Positions 25,740-34,629 of a stretch of DNA of 35,721 bases are shown in pieces. The position numbers were made by a program, and so were the translations under genes. Source of the stretch: Tersicoccus phoenicis (lineage in GTDB: Bacteria > Actinomycetota > Actinomycetes > Actinomycetales > Micrococcaceae). Location: NCBI RefSeq assembly GCF_001968835.1, contig NZ_MRDE01000038.1, positions 1 through 35,721 of the forward strand. The letters run 5' to 3'. Position 1 is the first letter of the stretch. Each line of letters starts with the position of its first letter. The notes under the pieces are model-generated. The model was not told the DNA's origin. It worked only from the letters and a program-made list of their open reading frames with translations, and did no database searches.

Positions 25740-25952
25740 TCCATCCTCCGTTGCTGTAGGGACGTCTTCCCCAACGACCTTCAGCACGAACAGATGCGCG
25801 AACTCTCACCCTGGTCCGACCACGAGCGGCAAGGACGGATGACGCCCACCTTCAACCCGTGGTCGAATCTTCAGTTGTCACAGACATTGTGCATCATGGA
25901 TCAGACTTTCGCCACTGTAACTACGGCACGGTAGTTCTCGGGTCGGTCCTGG

Positions 25953-26999
25953 TCAGGCGCGAGGATGGGCCTGCCGGTAGCTCGAGCGCAGCCGCTCGAC
26001 CGAGACGTGCGTGTAGACCTGGGTGGTGGCGAGAGAGGAATGCCCGAGCAGTTCCTGGACCGCGCGCAGGTCGGCGCCGCCGTCGAGCAGATGGGTGGCC
26101 GCCGTGTGCCGGAGCGCGTGGGGCCCGGCGGAAGGACCTCGGCCGTCGGGGGCGGTGGTGGCCCGGTGGACGACGTCCCGGACACGACGCTGGTCCAGCC
26201 GCCCCCCGCGCACCCCCAGGAACAGCGCCGCCCCGGAGCGTTCGCCGGCCAGGGCCGGCCGGCCGGTGGTCAGCCACGCGTCCAGGGCACGCGCCGCGGG
26301 CAGTCCGTACGGCACGGTACGTTCCTTGTTCCCCTTGCCCAGGACGCGGACGGTCCGCCGCTCCCGGTCGACGTCGTCGACGTCCAGGGCGGTCAGCTCC
26401 CCCACGCGGACGCCCGTGGCGTAGAGCAGTTCGAGGATCGCGGCGTCCCGCGCCGTGGTGGGATCGTCCACCGTGGCCGCCTCAACGGCGCGGGTCAGCG
26501 CGGCGTTGATCTGCGGCTCCCGCAGCACCACGGGCAGCGTCCGGCCCCGGCGCGGCGCACGCAACCGCACCGAAGGATCGGTGGTGATCAGTCCGTCCCG
26601 CACGGCCCAGCGGCAGAAGGTCCGGACCGCCGCTGCCCGGCGGGCCAGGCTCGAACGAGCCGCCCCGGTTCCGGTCTGGGCCCCGAGCCAACTGCGCAGC
26701 AGACCGAGGTCGATGACGTCGAGTCCGTCGGCGCCGGCCCGATCCGCGTGGGCGAACAGGGCGGCGAGGTCGGCGCGGTAGGCGCGGACGGTGTGGGCGG
26801 AGCGACCCCGCTCGAGGGCCAGGTGGCGCACGAAGGCATGGAGCGCGTCGGCGGCCCACGCCGGCACGGGCGCCTCCGGGGGGACGTGCTGTCCCCCGGT
26901 CGGGCTCGCGACCCGGCGCGCATGCGGCTCTGCAGTCCGACTCGCCTGCGGCTCCGCGTTCGGGTGGTGATCGTCGCTCACCCTCTCACTGTCGACCAT
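25953..26999 (-). CDS. xerC: Tyrosine recombinase XerC
   Basis: XerC acts with XerD at dif sites to resolve chromosome dimers at division. The 348-residue protein has a phage-type N-terminal SAM-like domain (about 50-135) and the catalytic domain with the full set R198 (ATGVRVGEL), K222 (GKGNKER), H294 and R297 (PHALRHTA), H320 (LLGHSSL) and Y329 (TTQVYTHV). An N-terminal extension of about 45 polar residues is longer than usual; a start at a downstream GTG would remove part of it. It is the last gene of the minus-strand rplS-to-xerC group, 51 bp after dprA. This is a core-genome recombinase, not the integrase of the island. Confidence 0.9.
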   Translation of the reverse strand: MVDSERVSDDHHPNAEPQASRTAEPHARRVASPTGGQHVPPEAPVPAWAADALHAFVRHLALERGRSAHTVRAYRADLAALFAHADRAGADGLDVIDLGLLRSWLGAQTGTGAARSSLARRAAAVRTFCRWAVRDGLITTDPSVRLRAPRRGRTLPVVLREPQINAALTRAVEAATVDDPTTARDAAILELLYATGVRVGELTALDVDDVDRERRTVRVLGKGNKERTVPYGLPAARALDAWLTTGRPALAGERSGAALFLGVRGGRLDQRRVRDVVHRATTAPDGRGPSAGPHALRHTAATHLLDGGADLRAVQELLGHSSLATTQVYTHVSVERLRSSYRQAHPRA

Positions 27000-27050
27000 C
27001 GGGCAGCCGGGGCGCGGCAGGCCACGCGGCGGCACACCAAGTTCCCCGGC

Positions 27051-28517
27051 TCACCGGCTCACCGGCCGCTGCTTGCGCCAGGTGCCGTTCGTCGCCACGG
27101 CCAGGCCGCGCAGCGACAACCGGCCCAGCCCGGCCCGCACCATGGTCTCGCTCAGGCCCGCCACGGTCGCGAGCCGAGCGGTCGTGCTCCCGGCCCGCAC
27201 GGGCAACGCATCGTACAGGATCAGGTCCTGCGGGCTCAGGCCGTCATGTGCGGCCGGACGAGCCGCCCGGACCGATTCCTCCCCCGTCGACCCCGTCACC
27301 GGTGCCGCCGCAGGCAACCCGGATTCAGCCGCCGATGCAGCCGCCCGGACCACCGCCTGAGGATCAGCCGGCGTCGAACTGGCCACCGGTCCACTCCCCT
27401 GTCCGGCTGCGACGGACCAGGTGGGGTCCGTGCGTTCTCGGTCGCCGAGCGGCTGAGCAGACACCCGGAACGGGGCGAGCAGTTCGAGCACGTCGTCGAC
27501 GTCCGTGACGCAGACCGCACCCGTCTCGCGCAGCAGCCGGTGGCAACCCGCGGACGTGGAGGCGTACACCGAACCCGGCACGGCGCCCACGTCCCGACCC
27601 AGTCCGGCGGCGTGGTGAGCGGTGTTCAGAGCGCCGGACCGCCAACGCGCCTCCACCACCACGGTCACGGCGCTCAGTGCAGCGATCAGCCGGTTGCGTT
27701 GCAGGAAGCGCCAGCGGGTGGGCGAGGACCCCGGTGCCACCTCAGCGAGCAGGCAACCCTCCGCCATCACCGCCCGCAGGAGTGGCTCGTGCGCGACCGG
27801 ATAGAAGCGGTCGACGCCGCAGGCCATCACGGCGACGGTGGGTGCCATCATCGAGGTCGGCGCCGACCCCGCCGACGGCGGTTCGGACGGCCCACCGGTC
27901 GTCGACCGCACCGAACCATGAGCGGCGAGCGCCCCGCGGTGAGCCTGCGCGTCGATACCGAAGGCGCCGCCGGACACCACGCAGTACCCGGCCGTCACCA
28001 GGCCGTGCGCGAGATCGGCGCCGACCGATTCCCCGTAGGCGGTGCTGTCCCGCGCGCCCACGACCGCGACAGCGCGGGACAGGGCCGGCAGGGCGTCCGG
28101 CGGGCCGCCCCTGCCCCAGAGGCACCACGGTGCCGCCGACCCGAGATCGGCCAGGCCCGCCGGCCACGCATCGTCCTCCGGCGTCAACAGCCATCCACCG
28201 AGCCGGGCGAGCACGGCCAGGTCCCGGTCGGGTGCCAGGGAGGGAACCCGGGCGGCCCAGCGTCCGACCGCGGCGGTGACCAGCGCGGATCCGTCGTCGT
28301 CCTGGCCCAGTTCCTGCGCCACCGATCGCTCCAGCCGCTGACCGGGCCGGAGTGCGCCGGTGGCGATGCGCAACGCGTCGACGGGTCCGGCGAGGGCGAT
28401 CAGGGCTCCGGCGACCGAGTCCTGCGGCTCGGCCAGCCGGGAGAACGCTGCGCGTGCCCGCCGGGTCGCCGAACGTGCTGCCGGAACTGCGGGCACCGCC
28501 GGAGGAGGGGCGTTCAT
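27051..28517 (-). CDS. dprA: DNA-processing protein DprA (Smf)
   Basis: DprA binds single-stranded DNA taken up during transformation and loads RecA. The 488-residue protein has an N-terminal helical region, the Rossmann-like DprA core (AVVGARDSTAYG at 152-162, VVSGGAFGIDAQAHRGALAA at 180-199, VAVMACGVDRFYP, then AEVAPG and RFLQRNRLIAALS) and a C-terminal winged helix (SPQDLILYDALPVRAGSTTA). Two oddities: about 25 extra residues (about 200-225) interrupt the usual short turn between RGALA and the VAV-ACGVD strand, and a long A/P/S-rich linker precedes the winged helix. The start overlaps the comM stop as ATGA. Whether this organism is competent is unknown. Confidence 0.9.
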   Translation of the reverse strand: MNAPPPAVPAVPAARSATRRARAAFSRLAEPQDSVAGALIALAGPVDALRIATGALRPGQRLERSVAQELGQDDDGSALVTAAVGRWAARVPSLAPDRDLAVLARLGGWLLTPEDDAWPAGLADLGSAAPWCLWGRGGPPDALPALSRAVAVVGARDSTAYGESVGADLAHGLVTAGYCVVSGGAFGIDAQAHRGALAAHGSVRSTTGGPSEPPSAGSAPTSMMAPTVAVMACGVDRFYPVAHEPLLRAVMAEGCLLAEVAPGSSPTRWRFLQRNRLIAALSAVTVVVEARWRSGALNTAHHAAGLGRDVGAVPGSVYASTSAGCHRLLRETGAVCVTDVDDVLELLAPFRVSAQPLGDRERTDPTWSVAAGQGSGPVASSTPADPQAVVRAAASAAESGLPAAAPVTGSTGEESVRAARPAAHDGLSPQDLILYDALPVRAGSTTARLATVAGLSETMVRAGLGRLSLRGLAVATNGTWRKQRPVSR

Positions 28518-30052
28518 GCGACGGCCCGCCGTTCCCGGAACATCAGCGCCTGCCCGACGTCGTCGCCGTCGGGTACCGTGTGGCCGGCCAGGTCGGCCAG
28601 CGTCCAGGCCAGTCGCAGCACCCGGTCGTGCCCGCGCGCCGTCATCAGGGACCTCTCCATCGCCAGTTCCAGCTCCTTCGTCGCTGCCCGTCCCGGGTGC
28701 AGGGGCCCACGCAGCACCCGGCTGCCCACTTCCGCGTTGGTGGACACGCCGTACGCGCCCAAGCGGGCCCGCTGCACCGCCCGCGCCACCGCCACCCGCG
28801 CGGCTACGCGCGCACTGCTCTCCGTTTCCTCCCGCGTGTTCATCTCGCGCAGGCTCACCCGGGGAACCTCCAGCCGGACGTCGACGCGGTCCAGCACCGG
28901 GGCGGACAGGCGGGTCGCATACCGGCGACGCTCCAGTGACGTGCACCGGCACTGCGCGCCCTTCACCCCGTCCTGCCCGCAGGGGCAGGGGTTGGCGGCG
29001 AGTACCAGCTGGAACCGGGCCGGGTAGTCGGCCGCTCCCCCGGCCCGGTGCACCACGAGCCGACCGCCCTCCAACGGCTCGCGCAGCGCGTCCAGCACGC
29101 GCCGGTCGAACTCGGGTGCCTCGTCGAGGAAGAGGACGCCGCGGTGGGCGCGGGTGGCCGCACCCGGCCGGGGCATCCCGCTGCCGCCGCCCACCACGGA
29201 GACGACCGTCGCGGTGTGGTGCGGATGCTCGTAGGGCGGCCGGCGGATCAGGTCGAGCCGTGGGGCGCCGCGACCGGCGAGGGAGTGGATCGCCGTCACC
29301 TCCATCGCCTCGGCGTCGGTCAGCGGTGGCAGGATCGTCGGCAGCCGCTCGGCGAGCATCGTCTTGCCCGCACCGGGCGGACCGACCATCAGCAGATGAT
29401 GGGCGCCCGCCGCCGCGACCTCGAGCCCGAATCGCGCGTCGGCCTGTCCGGCCACCTCGCTCAGGTCCCGGACCGGCCCAGCCTCCGGGGCGGCCGGCGG
29501 GGACCCCTCCGGCTCGGGCTGGTCCTCCAGGGCCAGCCGCTGGCCGTCGGCGCCGTAGTACAGGGCGACCTGCGCGAGCGTGTTGAACGCCAGCACATCG
29601 GCCCCGGGGACGAGGGCCGCTTCGTGCTCGTTCCCGCGGGCGACCACCACCGTCGGGAAGCCGGCTGCGACGGCGGCCATCACCGCCGGCAGGATCCCGG
29701 TCACGGCCCGGAGCCGCCCGTCCAGGCCCAGCTCGGCCAGGAACACGGTGCGGCCGGTGTCGTGCACGTCGCCGGCGGCGCGCAGGGCCGCCAGGCAGAT
29801 CGCCAGGTCGAACCCCGATCCGCTCTTGGGCAGGGTCGCCGGGATCAGGTTGACAGTGAGCTTGCGCCGGCTCAGCGGCAGACCGGTGTTCTGGGCGGCG
29901 GAGCGGATCCGCTCGCGGGCCTCGTGCAGGGAAGAGTCCGGCAGGCCCAGCAGCACGAAGTTCGGCAACGTCTGCCCGATGTCCGCCTCCACCTCCACCA
30001 CGTGCCCGTTCAGACCGATCAAGGCGATCGCGTACGCCCGTCCCAACGGCAT
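28514..30052 (-). CDS. comM: YifB/ComM-family Mg-chelatase-like AAA+ ATPase
   Basis: ComM is a hexameric AAA+ helicase that promotes branch migration during natural transformation. The 512-residue protein starts with the Lon-protease-like ChlI domain (GLNGHVVEVEADIGQTLPNF; SRRKLTVNLIPATLPKSGSG). It continues with Walker A GPPGAGKT (about residue 227), Walker B GVLFLDEAPEF and LAANPCPCG with its zinc-type cysteines, and ends with a C-terminal helical domain (RVLRLAWTLADLAG). The ATG at 30052 lies one base after the yraN stop. Grouping of yraN-comM-dprA is conserved across actinobacteria. Length is normal. Confidence 0.92.
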   Translation of the reverse strand: MPLGRAYAIALIGLNGHVVEVEADIGQTLPNFVLLGLPDSSLHEARERIRSAAQNTGLPLSRRKLTVNLIPATLPKSGSGFDLAICLAALRAAGDVHDTGRTVFLAELGLDGRLRAVTGILPAVMAAVAAGFPTVVVARGNEHEAALVPGADVLAFNTLAQVALYYGADGQRLALEDQPEPEGSPPAAPEAGPVRDLSEVAGQADARFGLEVAAAGAHHLLMVGPPGAGKTMLAERLPTILPPLTDAEAMEVTAIHSLAGRGAPRLDLIRRPPYEHPHHTATVVSVVGGGSGMPRPGAATRAHRGVLFLDEAPEFDRRVLDALREPLEGGRLVVHRAGGAADYPARFQLVLAANPCPCGQDGVKGAQCRCTSLERRRYATRLSAPVLDRVDVRLEVPRVSLREMNTREETESSARVAARVAVARAVQRARLGAYGVSTNAEVGSRVLRGPLHPGRAATKELELAMERSLMTARGHDRVLRLAWTLADLAGHTVPDGDDVGQALMFRERRAVA

Positions 30053-30053
30053 C

Positions 30054-30422
30054 TCAGGCCACCGCCCGCAGGTGCTCGCACCGCATGCCGCCGGCCGTGG
30101 CACCGACCACGGCCAGGGCGTCCACCCGGAACGGACCGCTCGTGGCGTGCTCGCGCGCCCACAGCCGGACGAGGGCGTGCAGCCGGGCCAGCTTGGCGGC
30201 GTCGATGGCCTCCCAAGGGTGGCCGAAGTCCAGGGAGCGGCGGGTCTTCACCTCGACCGCCACCACGACGGGTCCGTCGGCGCCCGCGGGGTCCAGTGCC
30301 ACCAGGTCGAGCTCCCCGGCCGGGCACCGCCAGTTCCGGTCCAGCAGCTGCCATCCCAGGCCCGACACGTATTGCGCTGCGAAGTCCTCCCCCGCGCGGC
30401 CCAACAGGTCCTTCGGTCGCAT
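30054..30422 (-). CDS. yraN: UPF0102 family protein YraN
   Basis: YraN proteins have a restriction-endonuclease-like fold and lie next to comM and dprA, but their role is not established. The 122-residue product contains LGRAGEDFAAQYV, the nuclease-like core WRCPAGELDLVALD and VVVAVEVKTRRS (E-D-(E/V)xK arrangement), and the C-terminal FRVDALAVV. The ATG at 30422 has GGAGG at seven bases. The next gene, comM, starts one base past the stop. Nuclease activity is suggested by the motif only. Confidence 0.9.
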   Translation of the reverse strand: MRPKDLLGRAGEDFAAQYVSGLGWQLLDRNWRCPAGELDLVALDPAGADGPVVVAVEVKTRRSLDFGHPWEAIDAAKLARLHALVRLWAREHATSGPFRVDALAVVGATAGGMRCEHLRAVA

Positions 30423-30567
30423 CCCTCCACCTCCACCACCACGATCCCGCACGACGGGTCATGGTGGCGGCGGGGCCCGCTCGGATGTGGACATCGACGC
30501 TGAGCGGCAGGCCTGGGGAGGAAGAATCAGGCGGACGAGCCACCGGCCCTTGCGGGTCGGAGTTCCT

Positions 30568-30876
30568 CTACTCGGGCAGCTGGAGGTCGTCCGTCTTGGT
30601 CAGTTCCTCGACGTTGACGTCCTTGAAGGTGATGACGCGGACCTTCTTGACGAACCGGGCCGACCGGTACACGTCCCACACCCACGCGTCGGTGAGGGTG
30701 AGGTCGAAGTAGACCTCACCGTCGGCGGACCGAGTCTGCAGGTCGACGTGGTTGGCCAGGTAGAAGCGGCGCTCGGTCTCCACGACATAGCTGAACAGGC
30801 CGACGACGTCCCGGTACTCGCGGTACAGGGCCAGCTCCATGTCGGTCTCGTAGTTCTCGAGGTCTTCGGCGCTCAT
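30568..30876 (-). CDS. DUF2469-family protein
   Basis: The 102-residue acidic protein begins MSAEDLENYETDMELALYRE and continues with EYRDVVGLFSYVVETERRFY and a beta-rich half (VYFDLTLTDAWVWDVYR, then RFVKKVRVITFKDVNVEEL). This is the actinobacterial DUF2469 family, regularly placed between rnhB and yraN, with no known function. The ATG overlaps the rnhB stop by 4 bp (ATGA), which fixes the start and suggests coupling. The 145-bp gap to yraN shows no gene or clear signal. Confidence 0.9.
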   Translation of the reverse strand: MSAEDLENYETDMELALYREYRDVVGLFSYVVETERRFYLANHVDLQTRSADGEVYFDLTLTDAWVWDVYRSARFVKKVRVITFKDVNVEELTKTDDLQLPE

Positions 30877-31745
30877 GTCTCCATCTTCGCGCACGCCGAG
30901 ACGAAAGCGTCGGGCACGGCATCGTCAGCGGCGGCATCGTCGAAGGCGGCGGGGGCGTCGTCGTCGTCGGCCGGCTCCCCCGGCAGCGACCCGAGCCGCC
31001 ACGTGCGCCGGTGAAGTTCGCACGGACCCACCGCGTCGATGGCCGCCCGGTGGGAGCGGGTCGCGTACCCCTTGTTGATCTCCCAGCCGAAGTCGGGGAA
31101 GCGGGTGGCCGCCTCGATCATCAGCAGGTCCCGTTCGACCTTGGCGAGCACCGACGCCGCCGCCACGGACGTGCAGGTCAGGTCCGCCTTGATCCGGGTC
31201 AGCACCGGGGGGTCGGCGGCGGCGACGGCGGTGGACCCGTGCGGACCGGGCCCCACCGGCACCATTGGTTCGACGCCGCCGTCCAGGAAGTCCAGGACCA
31301 GGGCGTCCGCATCCATGCCGACACCCAGCCCGTCCAACAGCGTCGGTTCGGGCCGGCGCAGCCAGTTGTGATTGCCGTCCATCAACACCAGGTCCGGCAC
31401 CACGCCGGCACCGGCGAGGACGCGCAGGGCGCGCAGGCCAGCCAGCCGGAGCGCATGGGTCAGGCCCAGGGCGTCCACCTCGGCGGCGGAGGCCATGCCC
31501 ACGGCGCTGCCGACGGCCCAGCGGCGGATCCGCGGCACCAGGTCGACGCGCCGCTGATGGCTGAGCAGCTTGCTGTCCGCGACACCGGTGAGGGCGCGCT
31601 GGGCGTGCGCGTCGACCACGACGACGCCGGCCGCGACCGGCCCGGCGAGGGCGCCGCGGCCGACCTCGTCGATGCCGGCGACGAGTCGGCACGTCGGGCT
31701 GGCCAGGGACCGTTCGACGCGCAGGCTGGGACGCTTCACGGCCAC
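30873..31745 (-). CDS. rnhB: Ribonuclease HII
   Basis: RNase HII cuts RNA in RNA-DNA hybrids and removes misincorporated ribonucleotides. The 290-residue protein shows VAGIDEVGRGALAGPV with the catalytic Asp26 and Glu27, VADSKLLS, DLVLMDGNHNW with the third acidic residue, and KADLTCTSVAAASVLAKVER followed by the fourth. About 35 residues between DGNHNW and RIKAD (GVGMDADALVLDFLDGGVEP and on) are longer than in most homologues, and the C terminus is acidic and alanine-rich. The GTG start lies four bases after the lepB stop. The lepB-rnhB-DUF2469 order is typical for actinobacteria. Confidence 0.93.
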   Translation of the reverse strand: MAVKRPSLRVERSLASPTCRLVAGIDEVGRGALAGPVAAGVVVVDAHAQRALTGVADSKLLSHQRRVDLVPRIRRWAVGSAVGMASAAEVDALGLTHALRLAGLRALRVLAGAGVVPDLVLMDGNHNWLRRPEPTLLDGLGVGMDADALVLDFLDGGVEPMVPVGPGPHGSTAVAAADPPVLTRIKADLTCTSVAAASVLAKVERDLLMIEAATRFPDFGWEINKGYATRSHRAAIDAVGPCELHRRTWRLGSLPGEPADDDDAPAAFDDAAADDAVPDAFVSACAKMET

Positions 31746-31749
31746 CGTC

Positions 31750-32721
31750 TCACCGCCCCGACGTGGTCACCGTCGGGGCGACGCTGGCGGAGGAACTCGG
31801 GGCCGGCACCTGCGCGAACACGCTCTGCTCGTTCGGTATCACCTGCATCCGGTTCAGCGGCCACGCGATCACGGTGGCGGTGCCCTCGACGTCGGAGACG
31901 CTCACGAACGGCTGGGCGTTCGGCTGCGCGGCGGACGGCACGTGGGCCCGCGAGTCCGCGGAGTTGCCGCGGTTGTCCCCCATCACCCACAGCTTGCCCG
32001 CCGGGACCCGGACGTCGAAGCGGGTGTCCGACGGCGCGGATCCCGGGTTGAGGTAGGGCTCGGTGATGGACGTCCCGTTGACGGTGAGGCGGCCCTGCGC
32101 GTCGCAGCAGGTGACTCGGTCGCCGGGCATGCCGATCACCCGTTTGACCAGGTGCTGCTGGGAATTGTCGGGGGCCAGGCCGAGGAAGACGAGGACGTCG
32201 GTCAGGGGGCTCTGTCCGCCACTGCGGGCGATCGGCTCCCTCTGCAACCAGCCGTTGCTGTCCTTGAACACGATGATGTCGCCACGCTTGAGTTCGGCGA
32301 CCTTCGGCACCAGCAGGTTGACGAAAATCCGGTCGTCGACCTGCAGCGTCTGCACCATGGACTGGGAGGGGATGAAGTACGCCCGGAACAGGAACGTCTT
32401 GATCAGAAAGGAGAGCACAAGGGCGATGACGACGATGCCCACCACCTCCCGGGCGAACGACGCGCCACCACTGAGTGGGGTGCCGTCGGAGCGACGACCC
32501 GCCACCAGGTGACGCAGTCGTTGCCCGACGCTCGGACGCCGACCCTCGTGGCCCCCGGGCACGGCGTCGCCGGCGGTGCCGTCGGCAGGGACGCCCGCCC
32601 TGTCATGGGCGGCGTCGCTTGGGAAAGCGTCGTGGCCTGTCACCGCGTCAGGGGCGCCGCCGGAATGCCGGCCACGGCGTCGCGCCGCGGACGGACCGTT
32701 CTCGCTGTCGCTGCTGCTCAC
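31750..32721 (-). CDS. lepB: Signal peptidase I (second copy)
   Basis: Signal peptidase I removes signal peptides from exported proteins at the outer face of the membrane. The 323-residue protein has a long cytoplasmic N-terminal tail (about 90 polar residues), one membrane helix (VVGIVVIALVLSFLIKTF, about 93-110) and the catalytic serine in IPSQSM (Ser121). The catalytic lysine lies in HLVKRVIGMPGD, and WVMGDNRGNSADSR is the final box. The C terminus is Ser/Pro-rich. The GTG start has only a weak ribosome-binding site. It lies 136 bp after a second lepB gene and just before rnhB. The two copies differ clearly in tail length and sequence, so they probably split substrates. Confidence 0.93.
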   Translation of the reverse strand: MSSSDSENGPSAARRRGRHSGGAPDAVTGHDAFPSDAAHDRAGVPADGTAGDAVPGGHEGRRPSVGQRLRHLVAGRRSDGTPLSGGASFAREVVGIVVIALVLSFLIKTFLFRAYFIPSQSMVQTLQVDDRIFVNLLVPKVAELKRGDIIVFKDSNGWLQREPIARSGGQSPLTDVLVFLGLAPDNSQQHLVKRVIGMPGDRVTCCDAQGRLTVNGTSITEPYLNPGSAPSDTRFDVRVPAGKLWVMGDNRGNSADSRAHVPSAAQPNAQPFVSVSDVEGTATVIAWPLNRMQVIPNEQSVFAQVPAPSSSASVAPTVTTSGR

Positions 32722-32857
32722 TCGCTGTATCCGCTCCCTGACCTCTTCGGCGCCCGGTCGGCGCGTCGTCTTCCGGACTGCTCGGACCGCCCGCCGTCGG
32801 CGCCGTCCTCATCCACGCACCGCGCGGCATCCGCCCGTGCCCGATCGTTCCACCGTG

Positions 32858-33571
32858 TCACCCGGGACTGGGTCCGAGCTGGATCCGCAGCAGGGCACCG
32901 GCCCGGTCCAGCGGCCACACCCGCGCGACCGGCGTGCCAATGATACGGTCCATCGGCACCATGCCTCCGCCCGGCGCCCCGAGCAGGGCCCGGGAATCGT
33001 AGGAGTCGCCGCGGTTGTCGCCCAGCAGCCACACGCTGCCCGCGGGCACGACGACGTCGAAGCGGGTGCTGCTGGGCGCTGTGCCGGGCGCCAGGTACGG
33101 CTCGCTGACCGGCTGCCCGTCGACGCGCAGCCGCCCGTCCGTACCGCAACAGGTGACCCGATCCCCGGGCACCCCCAGGATGCGTTTGACGTGGACGGTG
33201 GAGCTGCCGGTCAGACCGAGGAACTGGCCTGCTCCCGCCAGCGCCTGCTGCCACACCGGGTCGCCGCTGCGGTACGGGTCGAGACTGCCGCGGCCGTCGA
33301 AGACGACGACGTCGCCGCGCCGGTAGGGCTCAACGCCCACCCGGGCCACCGCGATCCGGTCACCCGGGACCAGGCCAGGCTCCATCGACGCGGACGGGAT
33401 CGTATAGACCTCGAGCACGAAGGCCCGCAGCAGGCAGGTCAGCAGGACGACGGCGAGGGCCCCCACCAACACGGAACGCCAGCCCCGGAGGGACTGGCGT
33501 TCCGACACCGTCGCGTCGTCCCCGGCGGGGACGACGCGGCCGCTGCGGCCCGCCGCACGGCGGGTGGACAT
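32858..33571 (-). CDS. lepB: Signal peptidase I (first copy)
   Basis: The 237-residue protein has a short cytoplasmic tail, a membrane helix (RSVLVGALAVVLLTCLLRAF, about 32-51), the catalytic serine in IPSASM (Ser62), the catalytic lysine in VHVKRILGVPGD and the box WLLGDNRGDSYDSR. It shares the CC pair in DRVTCCG with the neighbouring lepB, which suggests an old tandem duplication. It starts 14 bp after rplS and is probably co-transcribed with it. Tandem signal peptidases behind rplS are known in streptomycetes and other actinobacteria. Confidence 0.93.
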   Translation of the reverse strand: MSTRRAAGRSGRVVPAGDDATVSERQSLRGWRSVLVGALAVVLLTCLLRAFVLEVYTIPSASMEPGLVPGDRIAVARVGVEPYRRGDVVVFDGRGSLDPYRSGDPVWQQALAGAGQFLGLTGSSTVHVKRILGVPGDRVTCCGTDGRLRVDGQPVSEPYLAPGTAPSSTRFDVVVPAGSVWLLGDNRGDSYDSRALLGAPGGGMVPMDRIIGTPVARVWPLDRAGALLRIQLGPSPG

Positions 33572-33585
33572 CCGGAAAGGGGACG

Positions 33586-33927
33586 TCAGCGCTTCTCGCG
33601 GATCTTCGCGGCCTTGCCGTGACGATCGCGCATGTAGTACAGCTTGGCGCGCCGCACGTCACCGCGGGTGACCAGTTCGATCTTGTCGAGGATCGGCGAG
33701 TGGACCGGGAAGGTCCGCTCGACGCCGACGCCGAAGCTGACCTTGCGCACGGTGAAGGTCTCGCGCACGCCGTGGCCCTGCCGGCCGACGACGAAACCCT
33801 GGAAGACCTGCACACGGCTGCGGTTGCCTTCGATGATGTTGACGTGCACCTTCAGGGTGTCGCCGGGACGGAAGTCCGGGACGTCGGTGCGCAGGGACGC
33901 GGAGTCCACGGAGTCGAGGATGTGCAT
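33586..33927 (-). CDS. rplS: 50S ribosomal protein L19
   Basis: L19 sits at the interface of the two ribosomal subunits. The 113-residue length is normal. Family blocks are [67 protein letters not shown] and [20 protein letters not shown]. The ATG at 33927 has AGGAG at eight bases; a longer frame upstream is not needed. The gene normally follows trmD, but here its upstream neighbour is an IS1380-like fragment, so it depends on its own promoter (about 34,110-34,138). Confidence 0.97.
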   Translation of the reverse strand: MHILDSVDSASLRTDVPDFRPGDTLKVHVNIIEGNRSRVQVFQGFVVGRQGHGVRETFTVRKVSFGVGVERTFPVHSPILDKIELVTRGDVRRAKLYYMRDRHGKAAKIREKR

Positions 33928-34109
33928 GCTGCATCTCCTGGTGAACGCCACAGGTCATCCACGTGGATCGGCGCGGCACGGCGAACCCGGAGGGTCGGTG
34001 CGGTACCGCGAAGTGAGGGATCGCGCGGCCCGTCGGGCCCACGCGTGCGCCCGATCTGTCGGCGACGCACCCCCTGTGGCAGGCACGCGCCCAGTGGGCA
34101 CAGCCATCC

Positions 34110-34138
34110 ATTCTGCCACATCCGGGCGATTGTTGGAA
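34110..34138 (-). promoter_or_regulatory. Candidate rplS promoter
   Basis: On the minus strand TTCCAA (34138-34133) and CAGAAT (34115-34110) are separated by 17 bp, a plausible sigma-70 type pair. Transcription would start near 34,103, giving a leader of about 175 nt before rplS. The -35 box lies at the very edge of the IS1380-like remnant. Confidence 0.45.
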
Positions 34139-34139
34139 C

Positions 34140-34361
34140 GTGGATCGTCGCTCAAGCCACTATGCCGCCAACGCCGCGTGGGTCGCCTGCACCGTGCTCG
34201 CGTTCAACCGCGCCCGCGGCCGCGCGGCCGCCGCCGTCCACGCCACCGCGCGGTGGGCCCGCCTGCTCACGAGAGTCATCACCGTCCCGGCCCGGATCGC
34301 CTCCACCGGCCCACCGGGAGCCACCACCACCCGACCTGACCACCAGCCCCAGCGGACGTAG
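34140..34361 (+). pseudogene. C-terminal fragment of an IS1380-family transposase
   Basis: The frame reads SSHYAANAAWVACTVLAFNR, then a run of HA-rich helix, and TRVITVPARIAST. This resembles the end of IS1380-type DDE transposases (ANAAW--C--LAFNL-RA, then LI-VPARIA). The catalytic domain is missing and the last 20 residues are low-complexity and unlike the family, so the fragment is dead at both ends. It lies directly upstream of the rplS promoter. Confidence 0.6.
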
Positions 34362-34419
34362 ATGAACCGACCCCATACGCGTCCCCGACGCTATGCCCCA
34401 TCTTGTTACAGGCTAAACT

Positions 34420-34629
34420 CTATTGCGCCGAGTCCGAATTTCCTCGGTCTCTCAGCACCTTGATAGTCATACCCAGAATCACCGGCACCGCCACCAGACC
34501 AATCACCCATCCGCTACCGAGCGCGCCAGAGGCTAGCAACGCAATGTCTCCGATGAGAACAACCAACATGCAGCTCAGTAGCCATGCGAAGCGGTTGCGC
34601 GCGCCGTCACTTCTTCCTCCTCCTAGCAA
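34420..34629 (-). CDS. Small two-helix membrane protein
   Basis: The 69-residue product has a basic N-terminal segment followed by two hydrophobic stretches (FAWLLSCMLVVLIGDIALLA, about 14-33, and VIGLVAVPVILGM, about 42-54) and a charged end (KVLRDRGNSDSAQ). The TTG start is supported by AGGAG six bases upstream. The gene overlaps the end of a 41-residue membrane peptide gene by 23 bp, so the two look like a coupled pair. The DNA here is clearly poorer in GC than the flanking core genes. No family is recognised. Confidence 0.5.
   Translation of the reverse strand: MLGGGRSDGARNRFAWLLSCMLVVLIGDIALLASGALGSGWVIGLVAVPVILGMTIKVLRDRGNSDSAQ

Noticed and set aside
25953-26999. The tyrosine recombinase as integrase of a second mobile element.
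   Set aside because: Its linkage to dprA, comM, yraN and rnhB is the conserved actinobacterial xerC context and no att repeats are nearby.
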